Origin: Synechococcus sp. BO 8801
GTDB taxonomy: Bacteria > Cyanobacteriota > Cyanobacteriia > PCC-6307 > Cyanobiaceae
Direction of reading: 5' to 3'
Length of the DNA stretch: 64,000 nucleotides
Assembly (NCBI RefSeq): GCF_002252675.1
Contig: NZ_NQKY01000002.1
Location: forward strand, 233,378 to 297,377
Shown here: one piece after another, positions 36,036 to 45,030 of the stretch
How positions within the stretch are numbered: position 1 is the stretch's first letter
How the letters are laid out: the number at the start of each line of letters is the position of its first letter
The notes under the pieces: model-generated
Databases searched by the model: none
What the model was told of the DNA's origin: nothing
Seen by the model: only the letters and a program-made list of their open reading frames with translations
Program-made: the position numbers and the translations under genes

Positions 36036-36257
36036 CGCGACGATCTCCGGCGGCTGCGCGAAGACGACCCAATACGCTCTGCATCATCACCGAGGGCTTC
36101 GGCGTTCTCATGCGCACGGCGGGCCTGAGCGCTGAGGCGACGGGTCTTCCTGCCCATGCGTGATCCGTTCGGCATCGGCAGTGTCTGCATCGTCAGGTGG
36201 ACACCGCCGTTGACGTTAGCGTTAATCTGGCGCTTTGATCGACCCAGTCAGAAGCTC

Positions 36258-36758
36258 ATGAACTCCACGTCTCTTGGAGCCATCCAACTCATGCTTGTGG
36301 CGGGCTCCGTTATCGCCGCTCTGTTTATTTTGTACCCAGCATTTCTGGCCTGGAGGTGGGGGGAGGAAAGCAGAAGCTGGCCAACGGTGACTGGAACGAT
36401 CACCTATTCAGGCACGGTGTTTATCCTCAGTGGTGGCGATGGAAGTGCCGTGCACGCTTCCTATCGACCATGGGTTGTGTGCGAGTACTGCGTCGATCAA
36501 GCCAAGCACAAGTGCAGACGAATCAGTTTTGGATTCAGGTTCAATACAGTCCGCAGCAAAGCAGAGAAGGTGGCGGCTGAGTTCGTCGTGGGCCAGGATG
36601 TACTCGTGCATTACATGCCAGGCAAGCCCGCCATGGCGACGCTGAAGCCGGGGATCTCTGCTGGCCTATTGAGGTTCAATCTGCTCTACAGCGCCTTTCT
36701 GGTCACTCTTCTTGGGGGCGGTTGGATCTGGGTGGCTGTCCATTCCCTCGGGCGTTAG
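36258..36758 (+). CDS. DUF3592 family membrane protein
   Basis: A 166-residue protein with a membrane helix at each end (about 8-30 and 140-162) and a beta-rich middle carrying SWPTVTGTITYSG, YRPWVVCEYCVD and VLVHYMPGKPAMATLKPG, the DUF3592 pattern. ATG 36258 is chosen; the longer frame from 36156 adds an unlikely N-terminus. Its GC content is between those of the cassettes and the core. Function unknown. Confidence 0.72.
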   Translation: MNSTSLGAIQLMLVAGSVIAALFILYPAFLAWRWGEESRSWPTVTGTITYSGTVFILSGGDGSAVHASYRPWVVCEYCVDQAKHKCRRISFGFRFNTVRSKAEKVAAEFVVGQDVLVHYMPGKPAMATLKPGISAGLLRFNLLYSAFLVTLLGGGWIWVAVHSLGR

Positions 36759-36799
36759 TTGGCGTTCCCCAGCAGGCGGCATCTGGCTGCCGACGCCAA
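36759..36799. terminator. hairpin between DUF3592 and convergent tetR
   Basis: TTGGCGT (36759-36765) pairs perfectly with ACGCCAA (36793-36799) around a GC-rich interior, starting at the DUF3592 stop codon. There is no T run, so it is a candidate bidirectional terminator only. Confidence 0.45.
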
Positions 36800-36841
36800 T
36801 GATATGGGTCTCTCTTCGTGGGGGAGGCTCCCCTGCGATCC

Positions 36842-37495
36842 TCAGGCCGAGAGGCTCAGATAGCCCAGGGCAAGCCGCTTGATCTCGGCAACCATTCGGA
36901 GTCGCTTCTCGGGCTCTTGCAGGCGGGACAGCCAGATCAGCGGTGTGATGGCCTTGACCAGCACAAGGGCCATCAGCTCCAGATCTGTCGTGGATGGGCT
37001 GGACTCCTGGTTCTTGCCGTCGCCGATGCCGCGCCCGGCGAGTGAGGCGGCGAGGTCAACGATGAGCTGAGCATCGGCGGCGTCTTCGGTCTCGCGGAGT
37101 TCCGGTACCGAGCCCTGGGTTTCCATGAAGATCGCGTGATACCCGGGATGGTCGTCGAAGAAGCGGGACGTGATGTCAATCAGCCGGCTGACGTACTCCG
37201 GTAAGGACAGCTGCATCAGTTCGGCGTTGTCGGCCAGGGCAAGCCGCTCGTGGAGCAGACGGTTGTACCGCTCCATCAGCAGGAGAACGATCGCCTTCTT
37301 GTCGGAAAAGAACTGATACAGCGAACCGATCGGCACCTGGGCCTTTTTGGCGATTTCGTTGGTGGAGGTGGCACCGAAGCCCTGGGCCACGAAAAGCTCC
37401 TCGGCCACGTCAAGGATGTGGTTGACGCGCTCCTGGCTACTCGCCTGTTGCGGCTTTCTGCGGATGCCACTGACCCGGGTCGGGCGGCTGGCCAT
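36842..37495 (-). CDS. TetR family transcriptional regulator
   Basis: A 217-residue regulator. The DNA-binding domain is at residues ~20-68 (RVNHILDVAEELFVAQGF, then STNEIAKKAQVPIGSLYQFF), followed by a helical ligand domain. It is divergent from the desaturase-like operon, whose promoter contains paired GAGCAAAGCTC repeats, so it most likely represses that operon and perhaps itself. The ligand is not deducible. Confidence 0.9.
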   Translation of the reverse strand: MASRPTRVSGIRRKPQQASSQERVNHILDVAEELFVAQGFGATSTNEIAKKAQVPIGSLYQFFSDKKAIVLLLMERYNRLLHERLALADNAELMQLSLPEYVSRLIDITSRFFDDHPGYHAIFMETQGSVPELRETEDAADAQLIVDLAASLAGRGIGDGKNQESSPSTTDLELMALVLVKAITPLIWLSRLQEPEKRLRMVAEIKRLALGYLSLSA

Positions 37496-37563
37496 GGGCT
37501 CCCCTTCGAACAGAGCAGTACGGGAGTCCTACACCCCCGCCCGACGCGGCAGGGCCCGCCTGG

Positions 37564-37612
37564 TTGACAGATGTGAGCAAAGCTCGTACGGTCTGCGGCA
37601 TGAGCAAAGCTC
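37564..37612 (+). promoter_or_regulatory. promoter with twin operator for the TetR-controlled operon
   Basis: TTGACA (37564-37569), 17-base spacer, TACGGT (37587-37592): a good -35 and a fair -10. GAGCAAAGCTC occurs twice, at 37575-37585 inside the spacer and at 37602-37612 just after the expected start of transcription, 27 bases apart. Each copy is itself an inverted repeat (GAGC/GCTC). This position would block polymerase when bound. Confidence 0.65.
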
Positions 37613-38556
37613 ACATCCTCCACGCCCCTGCGGCACCCTCCCCCATGCAAGACCTCCTGCTCGGCCTTGAGCGCGCCCCGTGGCTCTCGGACCTCCTCTC
37701 CCTCGGCGACTTTGCGCTGTTCGACAGCGCCCTGCCGGCTGCGGCCATCTACGCCCTGATCACCGTTCCCTTCTTCTTTGTCTTCTGGGTCTGGCGCCGG
37801 CAGGCGGTGCAGCCGCGGCGGATCCAGCCCAAGCAGCGCAGCACGTCCGCCCAATGGACCAGGGAGATTCGCCAGTCTCTGTCGAGCGTGGCGATCTTCA
37901 CGCTCATCGACGTGGGAATCTTTCTGGCCGATCGGTCGGGCTTCACAACGATCTATCAGCACATTGGCGACTATGGCCTCGCCTACCTGGCGGCCAGTGT
38001 TGTCCTGATGATTGTGATTCAGGACACGTTCTTCTACTGGGCCCACCGGCTGATGCATTGGAAGCCCTTGTACCGCTGGAGCCACAGGGTCCATCACGAA
38101 AGCATCGACACCAGCCCCTTCACGGCGTACTCGTTCAGCCTGGTTGAAGCCGTTGTGGAAGGGATCCCCAACATCATCTTTCCTTTTCTCTTCCCGGTGC
38201 ACTGGTCGGCGCTGATTGTCTATCAGGTGCTGTCGCTGATCATGAATGTGATCGGACACCTGGGCTATGAAATCATTCCCGAGAGCTGGAGCGGCCACTG
38301 GTTGTTGAAGTGGAAGACCCCCTCCACGCACCACAACATGCACCACTCCCATGTGAACGGGAACTACACCCTTTACTTCCGATTCTGGGATGTGTGGATG
38401 GGCACGGAATTCAAGGATTATCCGCAGAAGTTGCAGTCTGTCTACGAGCGGATCCGCCAGCACCGGCAGGCCGCTGATGAGAGCGCGACCCCGGACGTCC
38501 AGCTGCAACTCACCGCGCCAGCCACTTCTGCCTCCATCCCGGAGACTGCCGCATGA
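37600..38556 (+). CDS. sterol desaturase / fatty acid hydroxylase family protein
   Basis: A membrane di-iron oxygenase of up to 318 residues. His clusters HRLMH, HRVHH and HNMHHSH form the metal site of the fatty acid hydroxylase superfamily, and four hydrophobic segments surround them. ATG 37600 overlaps the second operator and the likely transcription start, so ATG 37645 (MQDLLLGLE, 303 residues) may be the true start. The stop overlaps the DUF2721 start by 4 bases. The substrate could be a sterol-like, carotenoid or fatty acyl lipid. Confidence 0.85.
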   Translation: MSKAHILHAPAAPSPMQDLLLGLERAPWLSDLLSLGDFALFDSALPAAAIYALITVPFFFVFWVWRRQAVQPRRIQPKQRSTSAQWTREIRQSLSSVAIFTLIDVGIFLADRSGFTTIYQHIGDYGLAYLAASVVLMIVIQDTFFYWAHRLMHWKPLYRWSHRVHHESIDTSPFTAYSFSLVEAVVEGIPNIIFPFLFPVHWSALIVYQVLSLIMNVIGHLGYEIIPESWSGHWLLKWKTPSTHHNMHHSHVNGNYTLYFRFWDVWMGTEFKDYPQKLQSVYERIRQHRQAADESATPDVQLQLTAPATSASIPETAA

Positions 38557-39041
38557 ACGCCAACAGTGTTGCCCAGGCCATTCAACTCGTCATTGCTCCG
38601 TCCGTGATGCTGTCAAGCTGCATCGTCTTTCTGAACCTGACCCTGGGGCGCTACCTGAAGATCAGTGATCGCCTCCGCGGCATGACGAGGGAGCGCATTG
38701 ACATCCTCAACAGGTACGACCCCCAGGATCATGCGTATCGCGATGGCCTGAGCCTGATCGACAAGCAACTGATTCAGCTGGCGGATCGCTATTCCTCTCT
38801 CCAGAAGGCGAGCCTGGTGCTTTACGTCTCGATCGTCCTGTTCCTGCTCAGCATGATGGCGATTGGTTTGTCGATCAATCTGTACCCCCTCTTCTTCTCC
38901 TTCCTGGCGATGGCGATGTTCCTGCTTGGATCGCTGGCCCTCCTGACCGCCATCATCCTTGCCATGTCGGAGGTGTCGGTCTCCCATCGCGCCGTACGGG
39001 CGGAAGTCCGATGGGCCATGTCCCTGAGGCCAGACCAGTAA
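38553..39041 (+). CDS. DUF2721 family membrane protein
   Basis: A 162-residue protein with one N-terminal membrane helix (AIQLVIAPSVMLSSCIVFLN), a charged helix with GRYLKISDRLRGM, and a C-terminal helical hairpin. These are the marks of DUF2721, a family of small three-helix membrane proteins. ATGA overlap with the desaturase gene implies coupled translation and perhaps a complex. Function unknown. Confidence 0.8.
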   Translation: MNANSVAQAIQLVIAPSVMLSSCIVFLNLTLGRYLKISDRLRGMTRERIDILNRYDPQDHAYRDGLSLIDKQLIQLADRYSSLQKASLVLYVSIVLFLLSMMAIGLSINLYPLFFSFLAMAMFLLGSLALLTAIILAMSEVSVSHRAVRAEVRWAMSLRPDQ

Positions 39042-39068
39042 GCGGCAGCGCAACGACCCATCACCACC

Positions 39069-39689
39069 ATGACGATGCAACAGACATCCAGCGTTGTAAG
39101 GCTCACCGGTGCAGACCTTGACTGGGCAACCGCCCTGCTGGGCGCAGCCTTCCTCAACGAACCGCCCATGAGCCACCTCTTCACAGGCGCTCGACGCGAA
39201 TGCCAGACCAGGGAGTTCGTGCGTTGTGCCTGCGCCTATGCGCTCCATTCCGGGGAGGTGTACACCACCAGTACCCGTCAAGGTGTCGCTCTCTGGCTCC
39301 CCCCTGGGAATACCAACATCAGCCTCCTAACCATGGCCCGCAGCGGCTTGCTGCTGGCACCCTTTCGGTTGGGCCTCACCACCCTGGCAAGGGTCCTGGG
39401 CTTCATGGAGCACATGGACACCATGCACAAGCAATCTGCGCCTACGCATCACTACTACCTTCTGATGCTTGGTGTGCATCCTCAGGCGCAAGGCAAGGGT
39501 GTTGGCAAGATCCTCATGAATCACCTGCTTGAACGTGCCGAGCAGGAGTCCATGCCTGTCTACCTGGAGACCCAAAGCGAGCGCAACCTGGACCTGTATC
39601 GGCGCTTTGGCTTCAACGTCGCCATCGAAGACTCGGTTCCTGGAATCACGGGCCTGAAGAACTGGGGAATGCTGCGAAGCGCCTCCTGA
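39069..39689 (+). CDS. GNAT family N-acetyltransferase
   Basis: A 206-residue protein with the acetyl-CoA binding motif LGVHPQAQGKGVGKILMNHLL, then YLETQSERNLDLYRRFGF near the end. The WLPPG segment in the first half is typical of GNATs acting on small metabolites. It lies 27 bases after DUF2721, so it is probably the third gene of the TetR-controlled operon. The acceptor amine is unknown. Confidence 0.88.
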   Translation: MTMQQTSSVVRLTGADLDWATALLGAAFLNEPPMSHLFTGARRECQTREFVRCACAYALHSGEVYTTSTRQGVALWLPPGNTNISLLTMARSGLLLAPFRLGLTTLARVLGFMEHMDTMHKQSAPTHHYYLLMLGVHPQAQGKGVGKILMNHLLERAEQESMPVYLETQSERNLDLYRRFGFNVAIEDSVPGITGLKNWGMLRSAS

Positions 39690-39749
39690 CCCTGCGATCA
39701 CACACGTCCCGACACCATCCCTTCATCAATCACACGACGCGCATCCACC

Positions 39750-41123
39750 ATGGCAACACAAGCAACGTCAGATCAGCCGATCTTCGACACGATCATCGTT
39801 GGAGCAGGCCTTTCGGGGCTCTACGCAGCCCGTGTGCTGTCAAAGGCCGGGCAGCGGGTCGCCGTCCTGGAGGCACGCGATCGGGTCGGTGGGCTCACCT
39901 GCTCCCCATACAGCGAATACCTCGGCGAACACATCGACCTGGGCGGTGCCTGGCTCGCCGACAACCACACGCGCATGCATGAACTTGTGCGCGAATTCTC
40001 TGTGCCACTGATTCGCCAGTTCAAGACCGGGCAAGAGGTGGCGGTTGACGGAACGACAGCCCATGCCGGAGAGGTCGGCAGCTTTCCTGGTCGAGATGCG
40101 GCCCTGCCTGAACTCCAGGCCGCCATTGCCAGGCTGGAGGAGGCCCTCTCTGGCATCGACCTTGACGCGCCCTGGGACCACCCGATGGCCAAGGGCTTTG
40201 ATGCCATCACCTTTGCCACCTGGCTTCAGCAGAACGTGGAGACACCGGCCACGCGCGAGCTCCTGGCGATGAGCACGAATGCTTACTTCGGGGTGATGCC
40301 AGCGGAAGTCTCTTTCCTCGAAACCCTGCATCTGTTGAAAACGTGCGGGGACATCATCTTCATGGGGGATACCCTCACCGGTGGACAGGCCGCCCACATG
40401 ATGGGCAGCCAGTTGATCTCCGAGGGGCTGGCCGCCAGCGTCAACGGGGTTGTTTCCCTCCGATCTCCTGTGCGCCGGATCATTCAGAACGATCAAGGTG
40501 TCGTCGTGGAGTGCCACGATTCCACCTGGCAGGGCAAGCGGTTGATCTGTGCACTGCCGCCGGTGATGATCAATCGGTTGGAGTTTGAGCCACCCCTACC
40601 CGCTTATCGGCGCGCCTTTCACCAACGCTGCCCCATCGGTCGCTACACCAAGGCCATCCTTGCCTACGAAACACCGTTCTGGCGTGAGCAAGGGCTGTCG
40701 GGTATCGCCACGAGCCTCGATAACGGCATGACGGGCATCTTTGACCTTGGCGATGGCGACGCCAGGCATGGGGCCATCTCGATTCTGTTTGGCGGTGAGC
40801 CGTCGCTTCGGCTTGAGGACTTGAGCGTGGAAGAACGCGACCGAATCATTCTCGATCAGGTGGCCTTTGCCCTGGGCGAGCAAGGACGCCATCCCGTCGA
40901 GATGGTGGTCCAGGAGTGGGTCAACGAACCTTGGTCGCAGGGCGGCGCCTGCTCCTACATGACGACCGGGACCCTCACGACGATCGGTGATCGCCTCTGG
41001 CAACCCTGCGGCCGGATCTTCTGGGCTGGCACCCATCTGGCCCGCGCCTGGAGGGGCTACATGGAAGGGGCCTGCGCGGCGGGCGAAGCAGCAGCGAATG
41101 CCGTGCTGGCAGCGTCGCCATGA
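39750..41123 (+). CDS. flavin monoamine oxidase family protein
   Basis: A 457-residue FAD enzyme. The Rossmann motif IIVGAGLSGLYAARVLSKAG is followed by VLEARDRVGG, and DLGGAWLADNHTRM fits the amine oxidase family. The C-terminal FAD motif is FWAGTHLARAWRGYMEGA. It would oxidise a primary or polyamine, or act on a carotenoid-like substrate. It lies 60 bases after the GNAT gene on the same strand and probably ends the operon. There is no signal peptide. Confidence 0.88.
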   Translation: MATQATSDQPIFDTIIVGAGLSGLYAARVLSKAGQRVAVLEARDRVGGLTCSPYSEYLGEHIDLGGAWLADNHTRMHELVREFSVPLIRQFKTGQEVAVDGTTAHAGEVGSFPGRDAALPELQAAIARLEEALSGIDLDAPWDHPMAKGFDAITFATWLQQNVETPATRELLAMSTNAYFGVMPAEVSFLETLHLLKTCGDIIFMGDTLTGGQAAHMMGSQLISEGLAASVNGVVSLRSPVRRIIQNDQGVVVECHDSTWQGKRLICALPPVMINRLEFEPPLPAYRRAFHQRCPIGRYTKAILAYETPFWREQGLSGIATSLDNGMTGIFDLGDGDARHGAISILFGGEPSLRLEDLSVEERDRIILDQVAFALGEQGRHPVEMVVQEWVNEPWSQGGACSYMTTGTLTTIGDRLWQPCGRIFWAGTHLARAWRGYMEGACAAGEAAANAVLAASP

Positions 41124-41157
41124 AACGGATGATTCCCCGCCGCCCATCTCTCGCGTT

Positions 41158-41823
41158 GTGACCGGACCCCAAGCCTTTCTCGCCCCACCCGCCACCAGTG
41201 GCCCCCCATGCACGGCCGTTGGCATCGATGTCGGCGGCCCCCGCAAGGGCTTCCATGCCGTGGCCCTCAGCGGCGGCGCCTACGCCGCCCAGTTGGCCAC
41301 GAGCGATGTGCAGGACCTCGCCCACTGGTGCCGCTCCGTGGTCCAGGCGAGCGTGATCGCCATCGACGCCCCCTGCCGCTGGAGCAGCGACGGCCGCGCC
41401 CGACCCTGCGAACGGGAGCTGAGGCAGCAGGGGATCATCTGCTTCGCCTCCCCCACCCGCCAGGCCGCCGTGGCCCACCCCAACGGCTACTACAACTGGA
41501 TGCTGCAGGGGGAGGCGCTGTATCAGGCCCTGGCGGCGTCCCATCCCCTGGTCGCTCGCCTGCCCATCAACGGGCCGGGCTGTTTTGAAACCTTCCCCCA
41601 CGCCATCACCTGGCACCTGCGCGGCGGCCAGGCCCAGGCCTCCCAGAAGCGTGCGCAGCGCCGGGCGGTGCTGCAGCAGGCGGGCATCGACCTGGCACCC
41701 CTCACCAGCATCGACTGGATCGATGCCGCCCTCTGCGCCCTCACGGCCCACCATGCCGCCGTCGGTGGCGCCTGCGTGCACTACGGCGAACCGGAGACCG
41801 GCTGGATCGTGGTGCCTCACTGA
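41158..41823 (+). CDS. DUF429 family protein
   Basis: A 221-residue protein starting at GTG 41158. GIDVGGPRKGFHAVAL and IAIDAPCRW carry the RNase H-like acidic positions of DUF429. YYNWMLQGEALYQAL and PHAITWHLRGG are also family-like, as is the C-terminal DWIDAALCALTAHHA. These proteins are predicted nucleases of the RNase H fold. The frame also opens upstream, inside the amine oxidase gene, but that part is not credible. It overlaps the convergent MFS gene by 7 bases. Confidence 0.78.
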   Translation: MTGPQAFLAPPATSGPPCTAVGIDVGGPRKGFHAVALSGGAYAAQLATSDVQDLAHWCRSVVQASVIAIDAPCRWSSDGRARPCERELRQQGIICFASPTRQAAVAHPNGYYNWMLQGEALYQALAASHPLVARLPINGPGCFETFPHAITWHLRGGQAQASQKRAQRRAVLQQAGIDLAPLTSIDWIDAALCALTAHHAAVGGACVHYGEPETGWIVVPH

Positions 41824-43286
41824 GCCGCCGGGGCCTCGGCCCCGCGGCAAACGGAGATCAGCGCTCCCACCAGGCCGAGGGCGGCCGCCAGACGGAAGGC
41901 CAACTGCTGGGCGCCAAGAAAGGCCTCCAGCTGGGACCCGCCCAGCCGCGCTCCCACCTCCCCGGCCAGGGCGGCGTCGGCACCGGCGGCGCCAAGGCCG
42001 TGGGCGAGCAGGGAGGCCGCCAGCGCCGTGCCGATCGCCTGGCCGAAGTTGCGCGCTGTCGACAGGAACCCATTGGCCACGCTGAGGTGCTGCGGCGGCA
42101 CGGTGTTGAGCGTGGCGCTGTTGTTGGGGGGATGGAACAGGCCGCCGCCCATGCCCAGCAGCACCAGCGGCCCGATGATGCTGGCGTCGGCAGCGTCCGG
42201 ACCCAGCCAGGACAGGCCCACCAGGCCCGAACTGACGCAGAGCATGCCGGCGGTGCTCAGGGTCCGCGCCCCGGTCCGATCCCCCAGGCTGCTCACCGTC
42301 AGGCTCGTGGCGGTGAGCACCAGCGAGAGCGGCACGATCAGCACCCCCGACATCACCGGTGTGCGGCCCAGCACCAGCTGGGCGTACAAAGGCAGCAGGA
42401 AGTAGCAGGCCACCGCGGCCACGAAGTAGAAGGCGGCGGCCACCGAGCCGAAGGTGAAGGCCCGCGAGCGGAACAGGCTGAGGGTCAGCAGCGGTTTCGC
42501 CAGGCGCTGCTCCACCGCCACGAACAGGGCCAGGGCCGCCGCGCCGCCCAACAGGATCGCCAGGCTGGCCGGGCTCAGGCCCTGCTGGGAGAGCTGCTCG
42601 ATCACCAGGAAGGGCGCGCTGGTGGCCACCACCGCCAGCACGGCCCCCGTCCAGTCCATGGCGCTGCGGTCCTGGCTGCGGGGGCGGGCCTTGAGGATCC
42701 GGAGGCTGAGGATCAGTCCGGCCAGGCTCACCGCCAGGATCACCAGAAACAGGGAGCGCCAGCCGAACTGGCCGATCAGCAGGCCGCCGAGCACCAGCCC
42801 CGTGACCTGGGCCAGCGCCAGGATCGAGGCGTTCACCGCCATGGCCTTGCGCCGCTCCTGCTTCGGGAAGACGGCGGTGATCTCGGCCATCACGTTGGCC
42901 AGCACCAGGCCGCCGCCCACGCCCTGGAGCACGCGGAAGCCGATCAGGATCTCCACCGTCGGCGCCAGCGCGCACAGGACCGACGTGACGACAAGAACGC
43001 CCATGCCGAGGACGACGATGCGCCGGCGTCCCCAGATGTCGGCCAGGCGCCCGGCCGGCAGCAGGGTGACCGTCACGGTGAGCAGGTAGGCGACGATCAC
43101 CCACTTGAGAACCGGCAGCCCGACGCCGAACTGTCGCGCCATCGCCGGCAGGGCGAGGGTGACGATGAACCCGTCCATGTAGACAACGAAGTTGCCGCAT
43201 TCCACGGCGGCCAGGGTCCACCAGCGGTCGGGATTGGCCGGCGGTGCATTCCCCGGCCGCTGGACGGCTGCGTTGACCTGGTCCAT
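41817..43286 (-). CDS. MFS drug-proton antiporter, DHA2 (14-helix) type
   Basis: A 489-residue transporter with about 14 helices. Family motifs: DGFIVTLALPAMARQFG (motif D1), LPAGRLADIWGRRRIVVLG (motif A), GFRVLQGVGGGLVLANV (motif B) and LALAQVTGLVLGGLLIGQFGW (motif C of exporters). EmrB/QacA relatives expel hydrophobic compounds. It is not adjacent to an adaptor gene. The substrate is unknown. Confidence 0.9.
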   Translation of the reverse strand: MDQVNAAVQRPGNAPPANPDRWWTLAAVECGNFVVYMDGFIVTLALPAMARQFGVGLPVLKWVIVAYLLTVTVTLLPAGRLADIWGRRRIVVLGMGVLVVTSVLCALAPTVEILIGFRVLQGVGGGLVLANVMAEITAVFPKQERRKAMAVNASILALAQVTGLVLGGLLIGQFGWRSLFLVILAVSLAGLILSLRILKARPRSQDRSAMDWTGAVLAVVATSAPFLVIEQLSQQGLSPASLAILLGGAAALALFVAVEQRLAKPLLTLSLFRSRAFTFGSVAAAFYFVAAVACYFLLPLYAQLVLGRTPVMSGVLIVPLSLVLTATSLTVSSLGDRTGARTLSTAGMLCVSSGLVGLSWLGPDAADASIIGPLVLLGMGGGLFHPPNNSATLNTVPPQHLSVANGFLSTARNFGQAIGTALAASLLAHGLGAAGADAALAGEVGARLGGSQLEAFLGAQQLAFRLAAALGLVGALISVCRGAEAPAAQ

Positions 43287-43415
43287 GGCCGGTGCTGCCC
43301 TGATGTTGAAGTCTCAGGTGCAGAAAGCTAGGGGACGTCGCCGGTGCGTGGGTTGCCAGAACATCGCCAGGCATCGGTGACGACAGGCTGATGGTGGCCA
43401 AAGCTTGGGCCCAGC

Positions 43416-43472
43416 TTTTCCGGCATCAGCTGGTCGGTTTTTCCTGCATCGGAAGCTCCATTTTTCCTGCAT
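43416..43472. repeat. three direct repeats with 23-bp period
   Basis: TTTTCC(G/T)GCAT begins at 43416, 43439 and 43462, exactly 23 bases apart, 37 bases upstream of the DUF4143 ATPase start. The rest of the intergenic region (43287-43508) is unremarkable. They look like binding sites on one face of the helix. Confidence 0.75.
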
Positions 43473-43508
43473 TAGAGTCTCGGCATCTGATGCATTGGCT
43501 CCCGCCGC

Positions 43509-44765
43509 ATGGCCTCCGGCTACCGCCCCCGCATCGCCGATGCCGAGCTGCGGGCCTGCCTGGCCGCCGCCGGGGCTGTGGTGATCGAGGGCCCGAAAGC
43601 CTGCGGCAAGACCCGCATGGCCCAGCAGCTGGCCGCTTCCACGGTGCTGCTGGATGTGGACAGCAGCGCTCGCCAGGCCCTGGCCGTCGATCCGGCCCTG
43701 GTGCTGGCGGGGCCCCGGCCGCGCCTGCTGGACGAGTGGCAGGTGGAGCCGGCGCTCTGGAACCACGTGCGGCGGGCTGTGGATGCCGTTGACGCGCCCG
43801 GGCAGTTTCTGCTCACCGGTTCAGCGGTGCCGGCCGATGACGCCGAACGCCACACCGGAGCCGGTCGCTTTTCCTTTCTGCGCCTGCGCCCCATGACCTT
43901 GCTGGAGAGTGGCGCCGGCCAGGGAGGTGTTTCGCTGGCGGGCCTGCTCGAGGGCGTGCCGCCCAGCTGCGCCGATCCAGGGTTGGGCGTGGCGGATCTC
44001 GCCGAGCTCATCTGTCGCGGTGGCTGGCCGGCCCAGCTGGAGCGGCCTCTGGCGGCGGCCGCCCGGGCCGCCCGCGACTACCTGGAGCAGGTGCGGCAGG
44101 TGGACGTGCAGCGGGTGGATGGGCGGCGGCGGGATCCCCAGCGGCTGGGGGCCCTGCTGCGCTCCCTGGGCCGCAACGTGGCCACTGAGGTGCGCCTGTC
44201 CACCCTGGCGGCGGATGCCGGTGGAGCCGATGGGCCGCTCGACCCGCGCACCGTGGCCGACCATCTGCAGGCCCTGGAGCGGCTGATGGTGCTCGAAAAC
44301 CAGCCCGCCTGGGGCCCCCATCTGCGCTCCAAGGCCACCCTACGCCAGGCACCCCGGCGCCACTTCTGCGACCCCTCCCTGGCGGTGGCGGCCCTGGGCG
44401 GCAGCCCCGATCGCCTGCTCAACGACCTGGAGTGGCTGGGTCTGCTGTTCGAGTCGCTGGTCATCCGCGACCTGCGCGTGCTGGCCCAGGGACTGGATGG
44501 TGAGGTGTTCCACTACCGCGACGACTACGGCGTGGAGGTGGACGCGATCGTCCAGCTGCGCGATGGCCGCTGGGGTGCGATCGAAATCAAGCTGGGCCAG
44601 GGTCAGGTGGATGCCGCTGCCGCAGGTCTGCTGCGCTTCTCCCAGCAGATCGATACGGCCCGCACCGGCGAACCTGCCTTCCTGGCGGTGGTCTGCGGCA
44701 GCGGCTACGGCTATCGGCGCGCCGATGGCATCGCCGTGGTGCCGGTGGGGGCGTTGGCGCCTTGA
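43509..44765 (+). CDS. AAA ATPase with DUF4143 domain
   Basis: A 418-residue protein. The N-terminal AAA_14-type ATPase has Walker A GPKACGKTRMAQ (about 28-39) and Walker B LLDEWQ, then QFLLTGSAVP as sensor. The C-terminal DUF4143 domain has HFCDPSLAVAALGG, GLLFESLVIRDLRV, and the nuclease-like VDAIVQLRDGRWGAIEIKLG (D...E.K). The family is common in genomic islands and has been proposed to act with toxins or nucleases; its role is unsettled. Three 23-bp-spaced repeats precede it. Confidence 0.88.
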   Translation: MASGYRPRIADAELRACLAAAGAVVIEGPKACGKTRMAQQLAASTVLLDVDSSARQALAVDPALVLAGPRPRLLDEWQVEPALWNHVRRAVDAVDAPGQFLLTGSAVPADDAERHTGAGRFSFLRLRPMTLLESGAGQGGVSLAGLLEGVPPSCADPGLGVADLAELICRGGWPAQLERPLAAAARAARDYLEQVRQVDVQRVDGRRRDPQRLGALLRSLGRNVATEVRLSTLAADAGGADGPLDPRTVADHLQALERLMVLENQPAWGPHLRSKATLRQAPRRHFCDPSLAVAALGGSPDRLLNDLEWLGLLFESLVIRDLRVLAQGLDGEVFHYRDDYGVEVDAIVQLRDGRWGAIEIKLGQGQVDAAAAGLLRFSQQIDTARTGEPAFLAVVCGSGYGYRRADGIAVVPVGALAP

Positions 44766-44808
44766 ATAGACAGCAGGCCAAAGCACCGCCCATTCCAGGA
44801 GCAAGACA

Positions 44809-45030
44809 TTGCCCTACGTGAACGTTCAGATCACCCGAGGTGCATCGCGGCAGCAGAAGGCCGAGATCGTCAGGGACATCACGGACTCACTAGTTCGTGT
44901 GCTCGGCAAGAAGCCCGAGCACACCCATGTCGTCATCCAGGAGATCGACGACGAGAACTGGGGGTTCGCCGGGATGCTCACGGACGACTGGAAGACAGCC
45001 CAGGCGGGGACATCCAGCCATGGGCGATAG
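44809..45030 (+). CDS. 4-oxalocrotonate tautomerase family protein
   Basis: A 73-residue tautomerase: after Met the catalytic Pro is first (MPYVNVQITRG), then HVVIQEIDDENWGFAG with the family's aromatic residue. The start is TTG 44809, with a good AGGAG eight bases upstream. These small proteins use the N-terminal Pro as base to isomerise enol/keto acids, often in aromatic degradation. Its end overlaps the next gene by 11 bases. Confidence 0.85.
   Translation: MPYVNVQITRGASRQQKAEIVRDITDSLVRVLGKKPEHTHVVIQEIDDENWGFAGMLTDDWKTAQAGTSSHGR

Noticed and set aside
36215..36227. GTTAGCG / GTTAATC as a further attC end
   Set aside because: The heptamers deviate from GTTRRRY and no complementary left half with a 9-base spacer was found upstream.
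36754..36760. GTTAGTT at the DUF3592 stop as a cassette boundary
   Set aside because: It repeats the box of site c, but no left stem or outer box exists in the preceding 150 bases. The TTGGCGT/ACGCCAA hairpin after it looks like a terminator.
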